Assembly (NCBI RefSeq): GCF_019649055.1
Contig: NW_026570306.1
Coordinates: forward strand, 1-64,000
Direction of reading: 5' to 3'
Length of the DNA stretch: 64,000 nt
Source of the DNA: Paramacrobiotus metropolitanus
Taxonomy: Eukaryota; Tardigrada; Eutardigrada; Parachela; Macrobiotidae
Within the stretch, counting starts at the first letter, position 1. The number at the start of each line of letters is the position of its first letter. The notes below the pieces were generated by a model. The model saw only the letters and a program-made list of their open reading frames with translations, had not been told where the DNA came from and did no database searches. A program made the translations under genes and the position numbers. This document shows positions 34,255 to 46,014 of this stretch, in pieces.

Positions 34255-35750
34255 ATGATGTCTGGGGCACGTAATCGAGCTCAACCGCAGTATGCTGATT
34301 TCCTTAGCGTCGAGGATTATTCGGAGGCCGTACGACAATATGAAGATGCCGTAAATCAGGTAAATGGTTTTCTTAATAGCGGTTATGAAGTGTAAAACTT
34401 TAAATGCCTTAATATATGTGCGGAATGTAGGCAAATGTTGGTAGCGGGTCAATAGCTGCCAAAGATTCTGGTACACGAAGATCCAACCAAGACAGCAGGA
34501 CGACATCTCGTCGTACGGGTGATGGAGGTCGTAACCACACAGCGACCGCAGCAGCGCCTGCAGTAGGAATTCGAGAAAACCCCTCGAAAAAAGCGATGAG
34601 AAGAGTGCAAACTGCTCATTTTTTTGTAATACTATATGGTTTGGGTTGTTATATAAGTTTTACCCGGGCTTTTGAACTGATATTACACCGTTTCAATTTT
34701 AAATAGGCTTCAACTGCAGTGCAAAACAGCAGAAACGGTCAAGTGGAGCAGTTGTCCGGACGTACAAGAGAACGAAGCGCTCAAATGCATCAGAGTTCTC
34801 TTGGAAAAATGTTTTTACTGCAGATTTAGTGAAATACTTCCGAATTTCTTTCTTTAATAATTGTAAGGATGTGGAAAAATTATTCAGCGGCCAATAAGCG
34901 GCAGCTAATTGGCTTTAAACCACGGAAGGCGGGTGTCCTTAAGTTGGATCGCGGCGATGAATCGTCCGATACCGAGTTATCGGAGAACTCAGAAGATGAC
35001 GAAGAGGATTACTGGTTTCGTAAAGCCAAGAAAAGGATCGAACATCGTAAAGATCCATTCGATAGTGACAGCGAAATTGTATGTCCCCAATTTTACTATG
35101 GCATAATTTTAAACCGGTTTGGTAAAACTGTAAAAATTACATTGCAGGAGCCGCAGAGTGAAGCTGCGTCACAGAGTGGAGATGGTGATGTCCATGTAGA
35201 TCCTATGTATGAAATATGTACAGACGGCTACTCAGCTGTTGAAATAAATGGTATTAAGTATCAAGCCGCGGTTTGGAAGCAGGAGCCGTATCTATTTGAA
35301 TTATCCAAAATCAATATGGGCGGCGTTCCAGTGAAGATGGCAAAACCCGGCGCTCCTGAATATAGTTTTCGGAAGTGGAAGGATGTGGAAAAGGAGGCCA
35401 GTGAAGCCGCCGCTGCAACAGATCGCCATGTGAAATCAGGAAAACCTTATTACGTGTGTCCTTATTGTTCGAAGAAATATGCGACCAAAAGGGAGGATCA
35501 GGCAAAAGGCAGCCTAAAGCGGCATGTTTACGGATCACCAGCGACTCCTACCTGTCGAAAGCATAACGTTTGTGCAAAATATTATGAGGTGGAAAAGCAC
35601 ACGGTCGATAATGATCTACCATGCCTGCGACAAATGATTCGGATTGAAAACGGCGTGAAGACGACAATTGACTACCTGCAGCGAAATTTCAAGCCCCATA
35701 AATTACCTGCCGCAAATCTCCGACGAAACAACATAAACCGGAGTTCGTAA
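34255..35750 (+). CDS. CPYC/RHVYGSPAT zinc-finger family protein, member 1
   Basis: Starts MMSGARNRAQPQYADFLS (34255 or 34258); exon 1 ends at a GTAAAT donor near 34360. Two short Ser/Arg/Gln-rich exons follow (34432-34600; 34708-34810) and a last exon from 34868 to the stop at 35750; the third join uses a weak donor. The C-terminal ~180 residues form a module shared with the genes at 56.0 and 58.1 kb: a strand-rich part (IKYQAAVWKQEPYLFEL), then VCPYCSKKY, LKRHVYGSPAT, CRKHNVC and a tail MIRIENGV...DYLQ. Spaced Cys/His (CPYC, RH, C...H..C) suggests a zinc-binding, possibly nucleic-acid-binding fold. An acidic stretch (SSDTELSENSEDDEEDYW) and basic patches precede it. I do not know this family. 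Confidence 0.7.
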
Positions 35751-36129
35751 TTGGTAGAGACAATATGGAAATATTAAATTTGCTTGAAAACACTTTTTCG
35801 TTCTATTGGTTTTAACTTTCATGAAAATGGTTTGCATTAACTTAAATCTCTCTTTTTGCAGACATGTCCGTATTTTCTTGGATATGTCTGATGCACTAAA
35901 ATTTTATGATTTTAAACTGAACTTTTGTTCCATATACAATAAGATTAGCAACAGTTGATTATAATGTAATTTCTGCATTTTTGAAGAAGTGTGCGTTTGA
36001 TAACACTGAATTAGTATGCAAACAAGAGTTGGAAGCATGTTGGTTAACGTACAATACTTTGTAGACTAGTAAAAGTTAAATTAAAATCTACTCAAGTCAA
36101 ATCGCAACATGCTTTGGTTCTTTGAGGGG

Positions 36130-36385
36130 CATGAGTAACTTCGGTTAGCCGACGTGGGATGTACGGTCATGTAATTTTTAATACGGTGATGTGTAGTGAC
36201 ATAGTGGTGACACGTGGTAACATGTGCGTTTTCTGAAAATTGGACAAAGTACTGTATGGTGCCGTCATTTTATTTTGTACATCCGATCAGTACTAAATAA
36301 CATTATACAGCCACTAGGATTGCGGTTTATTCAGTCGCGTTGATATCTCACTGGCAATGGTATCGAAATTAAATTGAAGTAGGTT
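36130..36385 (+). repeat. Duplicated promoter-like module, copy 1
   Basis: Contains CCGACGTGGGATGTACGG, GTGGTGACACGTGGTAA (36204-36220), a GGACAAAGTACTGTATGGTG segment, CCGATCA and GAAGTAGGTTAAGAAG. The same ordered blocks recur at 36985-37190 and part of them at 41960-42090. No open gene follows here. Confidence 0.65.
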
Positions 36386-36984
36386 AAGAAGCTCATTTAA
36401 ACATTTTTTTCGTTGCATCGAACTCTTCTGGTTAATTATTACTACTTGACTAGAGCGCTAAAACTAAAAGCAGTAAAAGCATAATAACCTGCCTTATGAT
36501 ATTAGGCCTATATATGCACTGGACGCCAGTAATCTAAATTTACATAATATAGCTATGCTGATGGAAATAAAACAGCAAAAATATAAGAAAGGTCACGGAG
36601 CTATTTATTCTGCATGTATTCGCACACTAAATGGCAAAAATGGCTGGACATACCTCGGTAAGATGGACGACCCATGCTCGCTACTGACTAGCAGCTCACC
36701 TTAACATTAACGGGAAATGTGTTTAAGTCTATACTTGTGGAAGGACTAAGATCGAAGTACCAGAAAATTTTTTATATAGACAACCCGAATGCACTGTAGA
36801 GGGACAATTAAATGATTTCAACATTCATATAACAAAACTTATATCGGCTTATCCCTATTAGTCTCTTTATCGGCTTATGTGCGGTTGGGTATTGGACGAC
36901 AAGTTAAATGTTGTAGTGGAAACCTATGCCGATCTCTTCGAAAATGGTTTATGATCGTGAGTCTTATGAGCATGGGTCTGCGCG

Positions 36985-37190
36985 GATAACCGACGTGGGA
37001 ATGTCCGCTTAAACAGTTTGTATTGCGATCATGAGTGGTGATACGTGGTAACATGTGCGTAATTTTGTTCTATACAGCCGATCAATTAATTAATAACATA
37101 AATGCTATAAATATGTCTGGTTATTCAGTTGCGTTTTACTTTTAGTAACGATGTTATCCTAAATAACTGAAGTAGGTTGAGAAGTTATCA
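36985..37190 (+). repeat. Duplicated promoter-like module, copy 2
   Basis: CCGACGTGGGAATGTCCG, GTGGTGATACGTGGTAA (37035-37051), TATACAGCCGATCA, GGTTATTCAGTTGCG and GAAGTAGGTTGAGAAG in the same order as copy 1, 850 bp away. Confidence 0.65.
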
Positions 37191-37894
37191 AACGTGCTGC
37201 TAATGCCGTAGTTTCGAATGCACATTTCACCATAACGTAGCCACTTTGAGAAGAACGTCTTCGTGCATATGCTGGTCGTATTTTAAAGTTTGACGATGCC
37301 GTCATTTAAAACCGGTACATGTATTGCAGGGAATTGGTTTGGGAAAATTATTTTTGTTTGTACTTAAACAGTAAACAGAAACACTGAGACATGATTATGC
37401 CGCTAATTTATTTATCGGTACAAAAAACCGATCCATCAGCATGCCATCACCTTATCCAACCGTTTCACAAACAAAATTAAGCATAAAATTTAAAATATAC
37501 TGTCAAAATTACTTATAGTTGCCGTGGCGGTTCAATATAACTTATTACAGACGCCACTTAGCTGAATCTTAACAAAACAATTAAGTTTAAAAAAGCGGAA
37601 AGCTGAAAGTAAAGGTCAATTTTGGAGCCAGGACCGGTATGTTTAGCACCTTTGCGCTTTCAAAGCTACGCAGTTTTTCTCTTTTACTTTCGGAGTTCTC
37701 AAATGACTTTCTTATTCCATTCGTAACCTGCAATAAAATAAAAAAGATAATGTCAATTGGAAAGAGTCAGATTAAACATGTCTATGATAATTCTATAAAG
37801 AATTAGTGGCTAGTGATACTATTTCGTCTAAATAAAATACAGTTGCTGCTGCGTGTGGATGTGGCGTACATGAGCGACTAACATCAGGATTTTA

Positions 37895-39983
37895 TCAGCC
37901 GATTATGCCCTTGCATCCTTCGCCGCCACATAAACATCGAGGAAGGTTTTTGTCAGTTGTCCAATTATAAGAATAGGTAACTTCTTCTCCCTTTTTTATA
38001 TTTTGATGTGCTTTCAGGACAAGGAGGACGTCCTCACCCACGCACCACTTCTCCATAGTTGAATTTGGATTACAACTATGATTTGCGAATCGGGAAATCG
38101 TGCCATAATATTCGGCGTCAATAACAAATCCCGTGGAAGGTAAGTCCATGAAATAATAATTTTCATCTTTATTTTCCCGTTTTTTTGCCATTCGGCTAAT
38201 CATCTCGTCTTTGGAAATCACTTCACCGCGATATTCCGAGATTAATGCACCCTATGAATTGGACAGTTGGATTATCTGATTACAATAAAATAAGTCAATA
38301 AATCTCACAAAGCGTACTCGGGAAATATTTTCTTCAGCAAACAATCCCGCTCCTTTTGTGGCTGTTTTTTGTACGGAAAGTTTAGCGCGATGTAGGCGGG
38401 ATACTTCCCGATTCTGACAACGTGGTCCACACAAGCAAGCGTCGTCATCGCAATCGATAAAACGAATCCGATTCTCACAGCCCGAGTCAATTTCGCAGTT
38501 GCTTCCCACAGAATTGCAGCCACACGGAGTATATTCTCTTTTACGGCCTTTTATCAGAGTTGTTGTGAACGGCATTATAAGGCCATCCATGATTACAATA
38601 TTATGCTGTAGAGAAAAAAATACACTATCTCCAGCTGTACTAATCGGTTTTCTTTATTTACCTCGTATTCTTTTTCCAGCGACAATGCTGATGGTTTCAC
38701 GACCAATTTTTCGACTACACAAGTTTCTTCCGCATGCAGGCTATGAAACAACAGTTTACAATTGCCAGAAAAAAATAGAAATATCCATTGCAGAACGTAC
38801 AAAAAAAGAAAGCATGCGGAAAAAGTCTGAACTATTGACAAAATGCAATACAACGATCATTTCTACCATGCGGCATGTTTCGACGGGAGTGAGAACTATT
38901 TATTTATGTTCTGACAACTTACTCGTGAAGACGCTGAACAAGAAAATGGTATTTTCCGCTCATGTCTATTCCACCCAGAATGCAAAACGATCGTAGTTTC
39001 AAAAGCTCTTCAATTTTATTTTCCACATCCTGGTCTAACGGCTCAGGATCTTCCTTGTTTTCAATTGTCACTGAACGAGTTTGACCCTTTTCGGTTTTCA
39101 CTGTGTACATCATGGTGTGAAATGGCTTTGCCAACTCTTTCAGAATCCTCATTTCTTTTGTGGAAATGAAAAACGGTCCAAGCGCGTCGAAGAGCATTTG
39201 CAAATTATAACGTGGTTTCAGAATTTGGAGCGCGGGATCATATCTGTTCGGCACCATTTTCAGCTTCTGCAGATCTTCGTGCAACTTGTCTAAGATTCCT
39301 TGTCCCGGTACACCTGGTTGCTCTCCGTGTATTATGTGGAAGAAATATTCAATTTTGTATCCAACTTCGTTATCCAAGTTAACCTAGTAATGCTTTAAAA
39401 AATGTAATTACTGTGCATTTTATTACAAAATAATTTATACCTCGCACAAAGCGCTCCCGTCGCTGGACTCGATAAACATCTGTAGGGTCAAATCCAGCGG
39501 TAGTGCGACATTGCCCGCAAACAAAAATGTCTAATCGGACAAAATGATTTAATTCATAAAGCAGAATTGGACAAATACACATTTTTTACCGTCAGTCCCG
39601 CTTCAGTACAGTTCGTCCGTGAATCAACCATTTCTTTCAGGTCTGACAATTGAATCTCTGATGGGTTAACCGTAAATGCAAGTGGTTCCGTACAATCCCG
39701 AATCTATATAACACAAATTTTTAAAAGTCCCTGCAACAACGAACCTGGTAAACCTTACTTCTTCTTCGACACGATCCTCAGCATCAGTTCCATACAAATC
39801 AAGAGGACATTTAGCCAAGCGCCTAAAAAAGTCAAACTGGTAAGAGGTTGTGTTCACAAAAACGTGGGAATATATCCAAACAAGTTGGTGGTAAAAAGCT
39901 CCAGGAACTTACCAAAAATCACTGTTATGATAACAATAAAGATGGACAAATTCCATGCCAACGTCATTCGCATGCTGCTCCAT
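37895..39983 (-). CDS. SET-domain histone methyltransferase (ASH1/NSD-like AWS-SET-postSET)
   Basis: Eight exons on the minus strand, start MEQHANDVGMEFVHLYCYHN (39983), join in phase to about 513 residues. The C-terminal half has an AWS/pre-SET cysteine cluster (CGCNSVGSNC, CENR, DDDACLCGPRCQNRE), SET (GAGLFAEENISRGALISEYR; SRFANHSCNPN; EEVTYSYNW) and post-SET CLCGGEGCKGIIG. NHSCNPN and the catalytic-region Tyr are intact, and the GIIG end is typical of ASH1-type enzymes, which methylate H3K36; specificity here is inferred. The N-terminal ~300 residues (LFAGNVALPLDLTLQMFIES, IEYFFHIIHGEQPG) match nothing I know and lack the bromo/PHD/BAH modules of ASH1. It ends with the canonical SET stop at 37895. 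A recurrent-element-like site lies 200 bp upstream. Confidence 0.85.
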
Positions 39984-40176
39984 TCTAGGTTTAACACAGC
40001 CAAAGAACTCAAACCAAGACAAAGAGTCTTCTAATCTCGAATCTCAAAGAGTCTGGAAGGCTTTTTATAAAATCGATGTCCAACCAAAAGCGATATCAAA
40101 ATGCAACAAAACGGATTACTGCAGAAAACCATCTTATGAAAAATTAAGTAAACTGTCAATGGCTAAATTGACATCA

Positions 40177-40190
40177 GTGGTGATATGCTA
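40177..40190 (+). promoter_or_regulatory. Partial copy of the recurrent element
   Basis: GTGGTGATATGCTA, about 195 bp upstream of the SET gene start, opposite strand to the gene. Weak 3' half. Confidence 0.3.
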
Positions 40191-40500
40191 CTTCCGATTG
40201 CAACAGCATAGCATAAGTGTGAGTGGCAAAATGCCTACGGGAATAGTACTGCTTGCGCATTCGACAATTTCTCATGTTATACTGAAAAGCCATCAGATCT
40301 ATGGGTAAACGTAACTTAAGCGGACTTTATTTATTGTTTGTCTTGCCCATAAAAACCGTTGCATATGCACCAAACAGAAGACAACAAAGTGCTAAAGGAA
40401 ATGCGTGATTTTAAAAAAAGTACAGTTGCAATATTTAAACTTCAAACATAATTATTCTCAAACGGTAAAACGTCGACAAAAGGTCAAAAACGACGTTGAA

Positions 40501-41717
40501 CTATTTTTGCTTCGGCGTTAAATTAATCGATTCCAATGAACCGTCATAATTTTTCGCAACTATCACAACAATTGGGCAAAACCAAAACCGTTTGTTTACA
40601 ATCGCCTTAAGGTCCACTTTGTGATCGTTCAGCATTCCCCGGTGACCATTGAGGACTTCCTTCTTTCTGCAAACAAAAACTCCGCATGTCTTCTCCGTTT
40701 TGGAGAATGTTAGGCTGAGCCATTGCCGCTGGCTCATTATTTCCAGAATGGCTGACAACTGTGAATAGGACAAGAGGTTTCTTGGATTTCTTTTGAAACT
40801 TTGTGGTGAAACTTGAACGACAAATTCCCGCTCCTCAAATATATTTCCGCTTCCATCAATTACTTCACTGGTCAGTTCTGGTGTCGGCGTTAATTCAGAT
40901 GTAATCATTCTGGAGTTTACAATTCGCTGAATCGCAGGCCATGCACGTATGTGGTGATAGTGTGGTAGCATCATGACGAACTGCATCCTGTATATTTCAA
41001 CGTAGTCGTTGGAAGCCGAGTCCTACAATGTGATAACTGATAAGTAATGCATTTGGTTTCCGAACAATGTTAGGCAAACATTTAGTACCTTTTGAAACCC
41101 ATTTTGCCCAAGTCTTCCGCCGAATTAAGTTCCCACTCCTGAGGAATCACGAAAGAGTCCCGCAACAGAAACAGCTGTACATCGATTACAATTACTTTTT
41201 ACTTTAAAATACAATACATACACACCGCGCAACAGAAAGATTGATCGACACACACCCTAATATTCTTATTCAGGAAGGGAAAACCAGCTTCGCCGAAAAC
41301 CTTTTCGGCAATAGTCGAAAACGAAAATCCGGGAAATATCATGGGTATCTTAATTGTCCGGCGTTCGACCTAAGCAAAATTTTGATTTCGTTTTAGAAGA
41401 TGCATCGCAGTGGACAGTGAACAGAAGTTAAAAAACTACCTCTTGGAGAATGGCATCAAAAAAGGTGTGAGCGTAGAAGCACATCGCACATCGTAACTTG
41501 CGGCTAAGCGATAAAAGTTCATAAACACTCAACACAGAATGCGAAGTGCATTAGCACAGACTTACGTCAAACCAGAATTGGCAGTCACATGGAAAACGTG
41601 CTGTTTCCCCGCGTAGGACCTTCGCGGTCTTTTTGTGGAGGTTCCGTCACGGCTGTTGTCCAAAGGCTTCCACACTGGGGACGCTGTGCAATTGATTTCA
41701 GGACTACTCCGAGACAT
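40501..41717 (-). CDS. Multi-exon gene, unknown function
   Basis: Minus-strand start MSRSSPEINCTASPVWKPLD at 41717. Inferred exons follow: 41717-41567 (donor GTAAGT), about 41506-41444 (KLRCAMCFYAHTFFDAILQE), about 41369-41230 (IPMIFPGFSFSTIAEKVFGE), about 41174-41089 (LFLLRDSFVIPQEW), and a last exon from about 41024 with the stop at 40501 (MQFVMMLPHYHHIRAW ... INLTPKQK). The first four joins keep phase; the fourth-to-last does not, so a small exon or other splice site is missing. CAMC with a nearby His could bind metal. It lies head-to-tail with the SET gene 520 bp downstream. No family recognised. Confidence 0.55.
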
Positions 41718-41968
41718 ACTGAAAACGCTTAATCTTCATCTGAAATAATCTAAAAGGAAGACCAGAAGATGTAAGTAAGTATTAACGATAAACAGAATTT
41801 TGGACTAACAAATGATGAGCACCGATGGTCAGCAGTTTGCAAAAGTGCACAGGCAAAAACGTGATTAATCTGATGCTGTCGTGTCTCTGTCGACTCTGAG
41901 TACAAAATAGTTAGTGCGGTCAGTTGCCATGTACTAGGTATAATGCGTTAAGTTAACAGCATCCGGGC

Positions 41969-41985
41969 GTGGAGACATGTGGTAA
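41969..41985 (+). promoter_or_regulatory. Recurrent element in the promoter of the 42.25-kb gene
   Basis: GTGGAGACATGTGGTAA, 269 bp upstream of the ATG and in the gene's orientation. The following GGACAAAGTACAGTGTGATG segment matches the 36.2-kb module. Confidence 0.55.
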
Positions 41986-42253
41986 ATTGTACGTGCGGAA
42001 AACACCGGACAAAGTACAGTGTGATGCCGTACTATGTGATTCCTTTGACCGTACATGCGATCGATATGAATTAAATTAATTGAGTCGGGTCTTTATAATT
42101 ACATAGGTTTTCCGTTTTCCTTTGTACCTTGTTTGCATTTGTACTGTTGATGGGATTATTAGACTGGTAAATTTAACAGTACAATCTGACAACTGCGTTC
42201 GAAAGAGTGACAGATTTTTAAACTATTGTCACTCTGTCCTGCATAAACTCAGA

Positions 42254-43735
42254 ATGGCTGAAAACCCAGGTTCTTCGGACAAAATCGATTCTGTTGTGCT
42301 GGAAACGGTAAGTCTTCAGCCTTTTTACGACTTCGTTTGATATATTTCTTGGCAAACGCTAAAAAATTTGTAGAACCGATGTCCTGAAGAACATCGTGCG
42401 AGTAATCTGGAACAACAAGTGTATTGGTTGAAGGTGGTGTACCGCAAAAAACTGATGTAAGTTGAAAATGGGTACTTCGAATCCCGAAAATCTGGAGTAA
42501 TTTGAAAAACGAGTTTCAAGTTATTTTTTTCCGGCAGGAAGCATGTAGCGTGCTCCCGCTCAGCAACACCTGAAGAATTGCAAAGAAAAATTGATCAGGT
42601 AATGTTATTTAATTCTGAACGCTACATTGCTTAGATTAAAAGTAATTCAAAAACTTTTCAGTTGGTTCGAAATCCACGAACTCACTTACTGAAACTCCAG
42701 GGATCATATTCTGTCGCGGAGTTGGAGAAATGTCTTCACGATAAGGTGTTGAAGCTCCAGGAGTTTAAACAGACACGATGCAAGGTATGCTTACAAAGCT
42801 TAGATTAAGTTTCCTATGTTGATCTCAAATTAAATATCCCAGGTGGTTTGCTGGAGTGAAGGGAAGGTTTTGAACAGCAATGCCTTAGTAAGTGACTTGA
42901 TGGAGAAAAGTTCACAGGAAGGAGGCTTAGTTAAGGTAAAAAATCTGAAGCAGTCATAGCATTCATTAACACTAATTAATTTTTGTATATTTTAGGAAAT
43001 ATGCGACGGCAATATGTGCGGGAATGTGGATTATATTTTCTTGCAAAGCCATCCATATGGCACAAATAACGGTTGGCAAAATTTTCTGAATAAGGTCCTT
43101 GCTGCTGAAGCGGAACTGGTGAAATGTCAAGCCAAAGTGCAAACAGCAGACGAGCAATGGTGGATGGATAATCTCATGGGGAAATTTCTTGAGGACGTTC
43201 TGCCCAAGTTTCAGGAAGAAGGCGTGCAACCGCGAATGGACCTGATACAGGAGAGGTTTTCCAGCTCGGCGTTTGTGCTGAACGATGAGCTGGTACGTCG
43301 ATTCTTGGTAGAAGGATTAAAAAATGGATTGCTGCAAAAGCGATTCATTAACGGACAGTATGAGTATCATTTGAACTCTAGCGTAAAGCTGTCCCGCGGA
43401 TTTGCTATTACGAATGCGGAGGAGTTGCGAGTAGCATTACTGCAAACCGCGAAGGAGCTGCAGTCGCCCGAAGGACTGGGTACTGAAGAACTGAAGATGG
43501 TGTTGAAAAATTCATGGGATATACGCCTGGAAAACTGGGAGGAGGAGGTGTTCAAGGCACACAAGCAGCTGTTACAAGAAACCGTCTTCAAGAAGTATCA
43601 TGAAACAAAACCATCTAATACCAATCCTGTTACACAAGGAGGGGGTAAGTTTGCAAAATAAGATATTTCATCAAGTGTACAACGTTTATCAATTTATGGA
43701 AGAATTTTTTTACAGAAACCATGGACGCTGAATGA
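42254..43735 (+). CDS. Seven-exon gene, unknown function
   Basis: Complete model with every join in phase: 42254-42307, 42374-42456, 42538-42598, 42662-42784, 42843-42935, 42996-43644, 43716-43735, making 360 residues. Introns are 63-81 nt. The N-terminal third is helical and charged (LQGSYSVAELEKCLHDKVLK), followed by EICDGNMCGNVDYIF with paired Cys. The main exon is mostly helical, including DELVRRFLVEGLKNGLLQKR, NGQYEYHLN, a helix-turn-strand pattern that could be a winged helix. No catalytic motif is seen. A copy of the recurrent promoter-like module lies directly upstream. Confidence 0.8.
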
Positions 43736-44730
43736 GCGGCGGAATTAATGGATACATGTTTGAATGGGGAGAAGTGACTTTCAGCATAGCCGTTGCCTTA
43801 TGTAATTAGGATTTTTCAAAGATTAAGTCCGAAAATATGATGCGTTTATTAGAAATTCATTATTTGATACAGGAAGTCTTACATTTGTGCTTTTTTAAAG
43901 GAAGTTCCAGCGGCGTGTGCGGTGTTTGATGATTTACTAGTTTTCTGGCTTTTGTGCGTATTTCTGTATAAATCTTCAGTTTGGAAAACACTGATGCAAG
44001 TGTATAGGATTTAGACATCGAGATTATTCATTCACCAGAACGTCCAAGAAAATTGCTTGGGTTGTGAAGCATTAAATCACAGGCATGAAAAATGGGTGTT
44101 CAGTAAATTACAACTGAAATTTATTCATAATGATGATCTTGCCAACCTCGCATTCAGCGGCTTGTTTGACTTGTGAAAATAAATTATAAGCCATTTTATT
44201 TCTCTAAAATTAGAAATAGACAATTCAAAACGATGTATTGCAAAGCATTTGTAATAGAATCTATATTTCAAAAAATTCTAAATTATATTAATTTTAAAAT
44301 ACATCCATTTAAACCACGGACAGTTCTTGAGTTTTGCAAGTGCTTACAATGGCCAACTGTACCGGGCATGAACGCATAATCCACTATTTAGCCGATCTTT
44401 TTCTTTACGACTGTAGCGCCGCAAACGACTGTTTTCTGGTACAGTTTAAGATTATGTAATTGTTGGGAATTTTGACAAAATTTGTTATATGCCAAATTTT
44501 TTTCCAGGTGTTACATGAGTTGATGGGATTGTAATTCCTGGATGTATGTCATTGGAATAAAATATTAATAGTAAGCTGGCTAAGAACAGTTGGAAAAAAA
44601 ACAACTTGATTATTTCCAATGCTTTTTATATTGTGATCTACTTTCGAGGGTTTTCGGAAAATGAAAGCGTCAACCATCGACCGCATCGAAAAACCCATTT
44701 CGAAATTATATTCCTACCTGTTTGCTCACG

Positions 44731-44949
44731 GTGGTGACATATGGTAAAAGCGCATCAATTATTAGCGAGGTTTAATACCGAATCACGGAGTGTTACTATT
44801 TCTTTGTGTTTTTGCTATACATCGCTTTCGTTTTCGTCATTAGAGTATTGAATTGAATTCATTGATTCACAAGTGCATTGAATTCATTCAGGAAACAGTG
44901 AAAATATCCGAATTCATGTTAATAGAATGATTTGCCAGTATATCACCAC
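44731..44949. promoter_or_regulatory. Convergent pair of recurrent elements
   Basis: Plus-strand copy at 44731-44747 and minus-strand copy at 44932-44949, facing each other with 184 bp between. The sequence between is AT-rich with no frame of note. Confidence 0.45.
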
Positions 44950-45816
44950 ACTGTGCAATCGATCTAGGCGAGAATTTATCTCAGTTATCTGCTCTGAAAT
45001 AAGTGGATTAACGGCTTTTTAAATTTTTAATTTGGTTGTTGTGTAGTAATGTAAAGTCTTAACGTAAATAGGTTAAAAATTTTGCCGCAGAGCGGAAAAG
45101 CTTTGGTTTTGCGACAGGTGTTACTTTCAGTGTTTGGGAGATGAAACGTGTATATCTCTGGTGTTTAATTCAGTTACTGCTTATTTCGGAACATAAACAG
45201 CTTTTAAAAAATCACAAGCCTCTTGCCCTAATAATTACTAGCAGGCAAACGCATTTTCTTGTCAACTTACTGCCTTCGTAATACCAGATTACTTATGAAA
45301 TAAATGATAATTTTTTGTAATGTACATTCCTGTACCTAATGACCTTTCGCTCGCTGTACGTTAAAATGGCGCTTAATTGTCCTAAAACATGCTGTAATTC
45401 GAAAAGGCGTTGTTTGCTCACCGTTCTCGGCCAACTGACCTAGCATATTCACAGTATCTATTGCAATGTATCGCATGCAGGATCCCGAATATCGTAAGAA
45501 TGTTTTTCTTTTGTTTATTATCAGGAATATGAAAACTGAACTTTGCACAAGTATAATTAATACCATTGAATGCAACCAATAGACACCTCATATTGCAGTT
45601 AAACCACTTAATATGGTAGTAAAACCACATTGTGGTGTTGCTTAATGAACCAAGGCTACAAGAAAAGGAAATTTGAACTAGCATATATAATTTACGCTAA
45701 GGAATGACACATGCAAATTGGACAACAATCCTAATTGATATGAAATATTTTACAACGAATTCGTTTCGTTGATCAAGTTAAATTTACAGTCGGTCTGTAC
45801 ATTGTAGATGGTCATA

Positions 45817-46014
45817 GTGGTGACATAAGGTAAAAATTCATTTGGTATAAAGAGCGCAATGGTATTAACTTATATAATAAATGTCATTTCATATTTTCAT
45901 TGCAAAAACATTGAAATGAAAAATTATAAAAATGTGGACTATATGGAAACGCGTGTACTGTTGAAGCAGGCAAGAAAACTAAGTCAGTTATGTTATTTGC
46001 CAAGATATCACCAC
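45817..46014. promoter_or_regulatory. Second convergent pair of recurrent elements
   Basis: Plus-strand copy at 45817-45833 and minus-strand copy at 45997-46014, 163 bp apart: the same geometry as the pair 1.1 kb to the left. This looks like short inverted-repeat elements whose termini are the 18-mer. Confidence 0.45.

Noticed and set aside
40930-40975. TGGTGATAGTGTGGTA resembling the recurrent 18-mer
   Set aside because: It lies in coding sequence (HYHHIR codons) and fits the consensus poorly.
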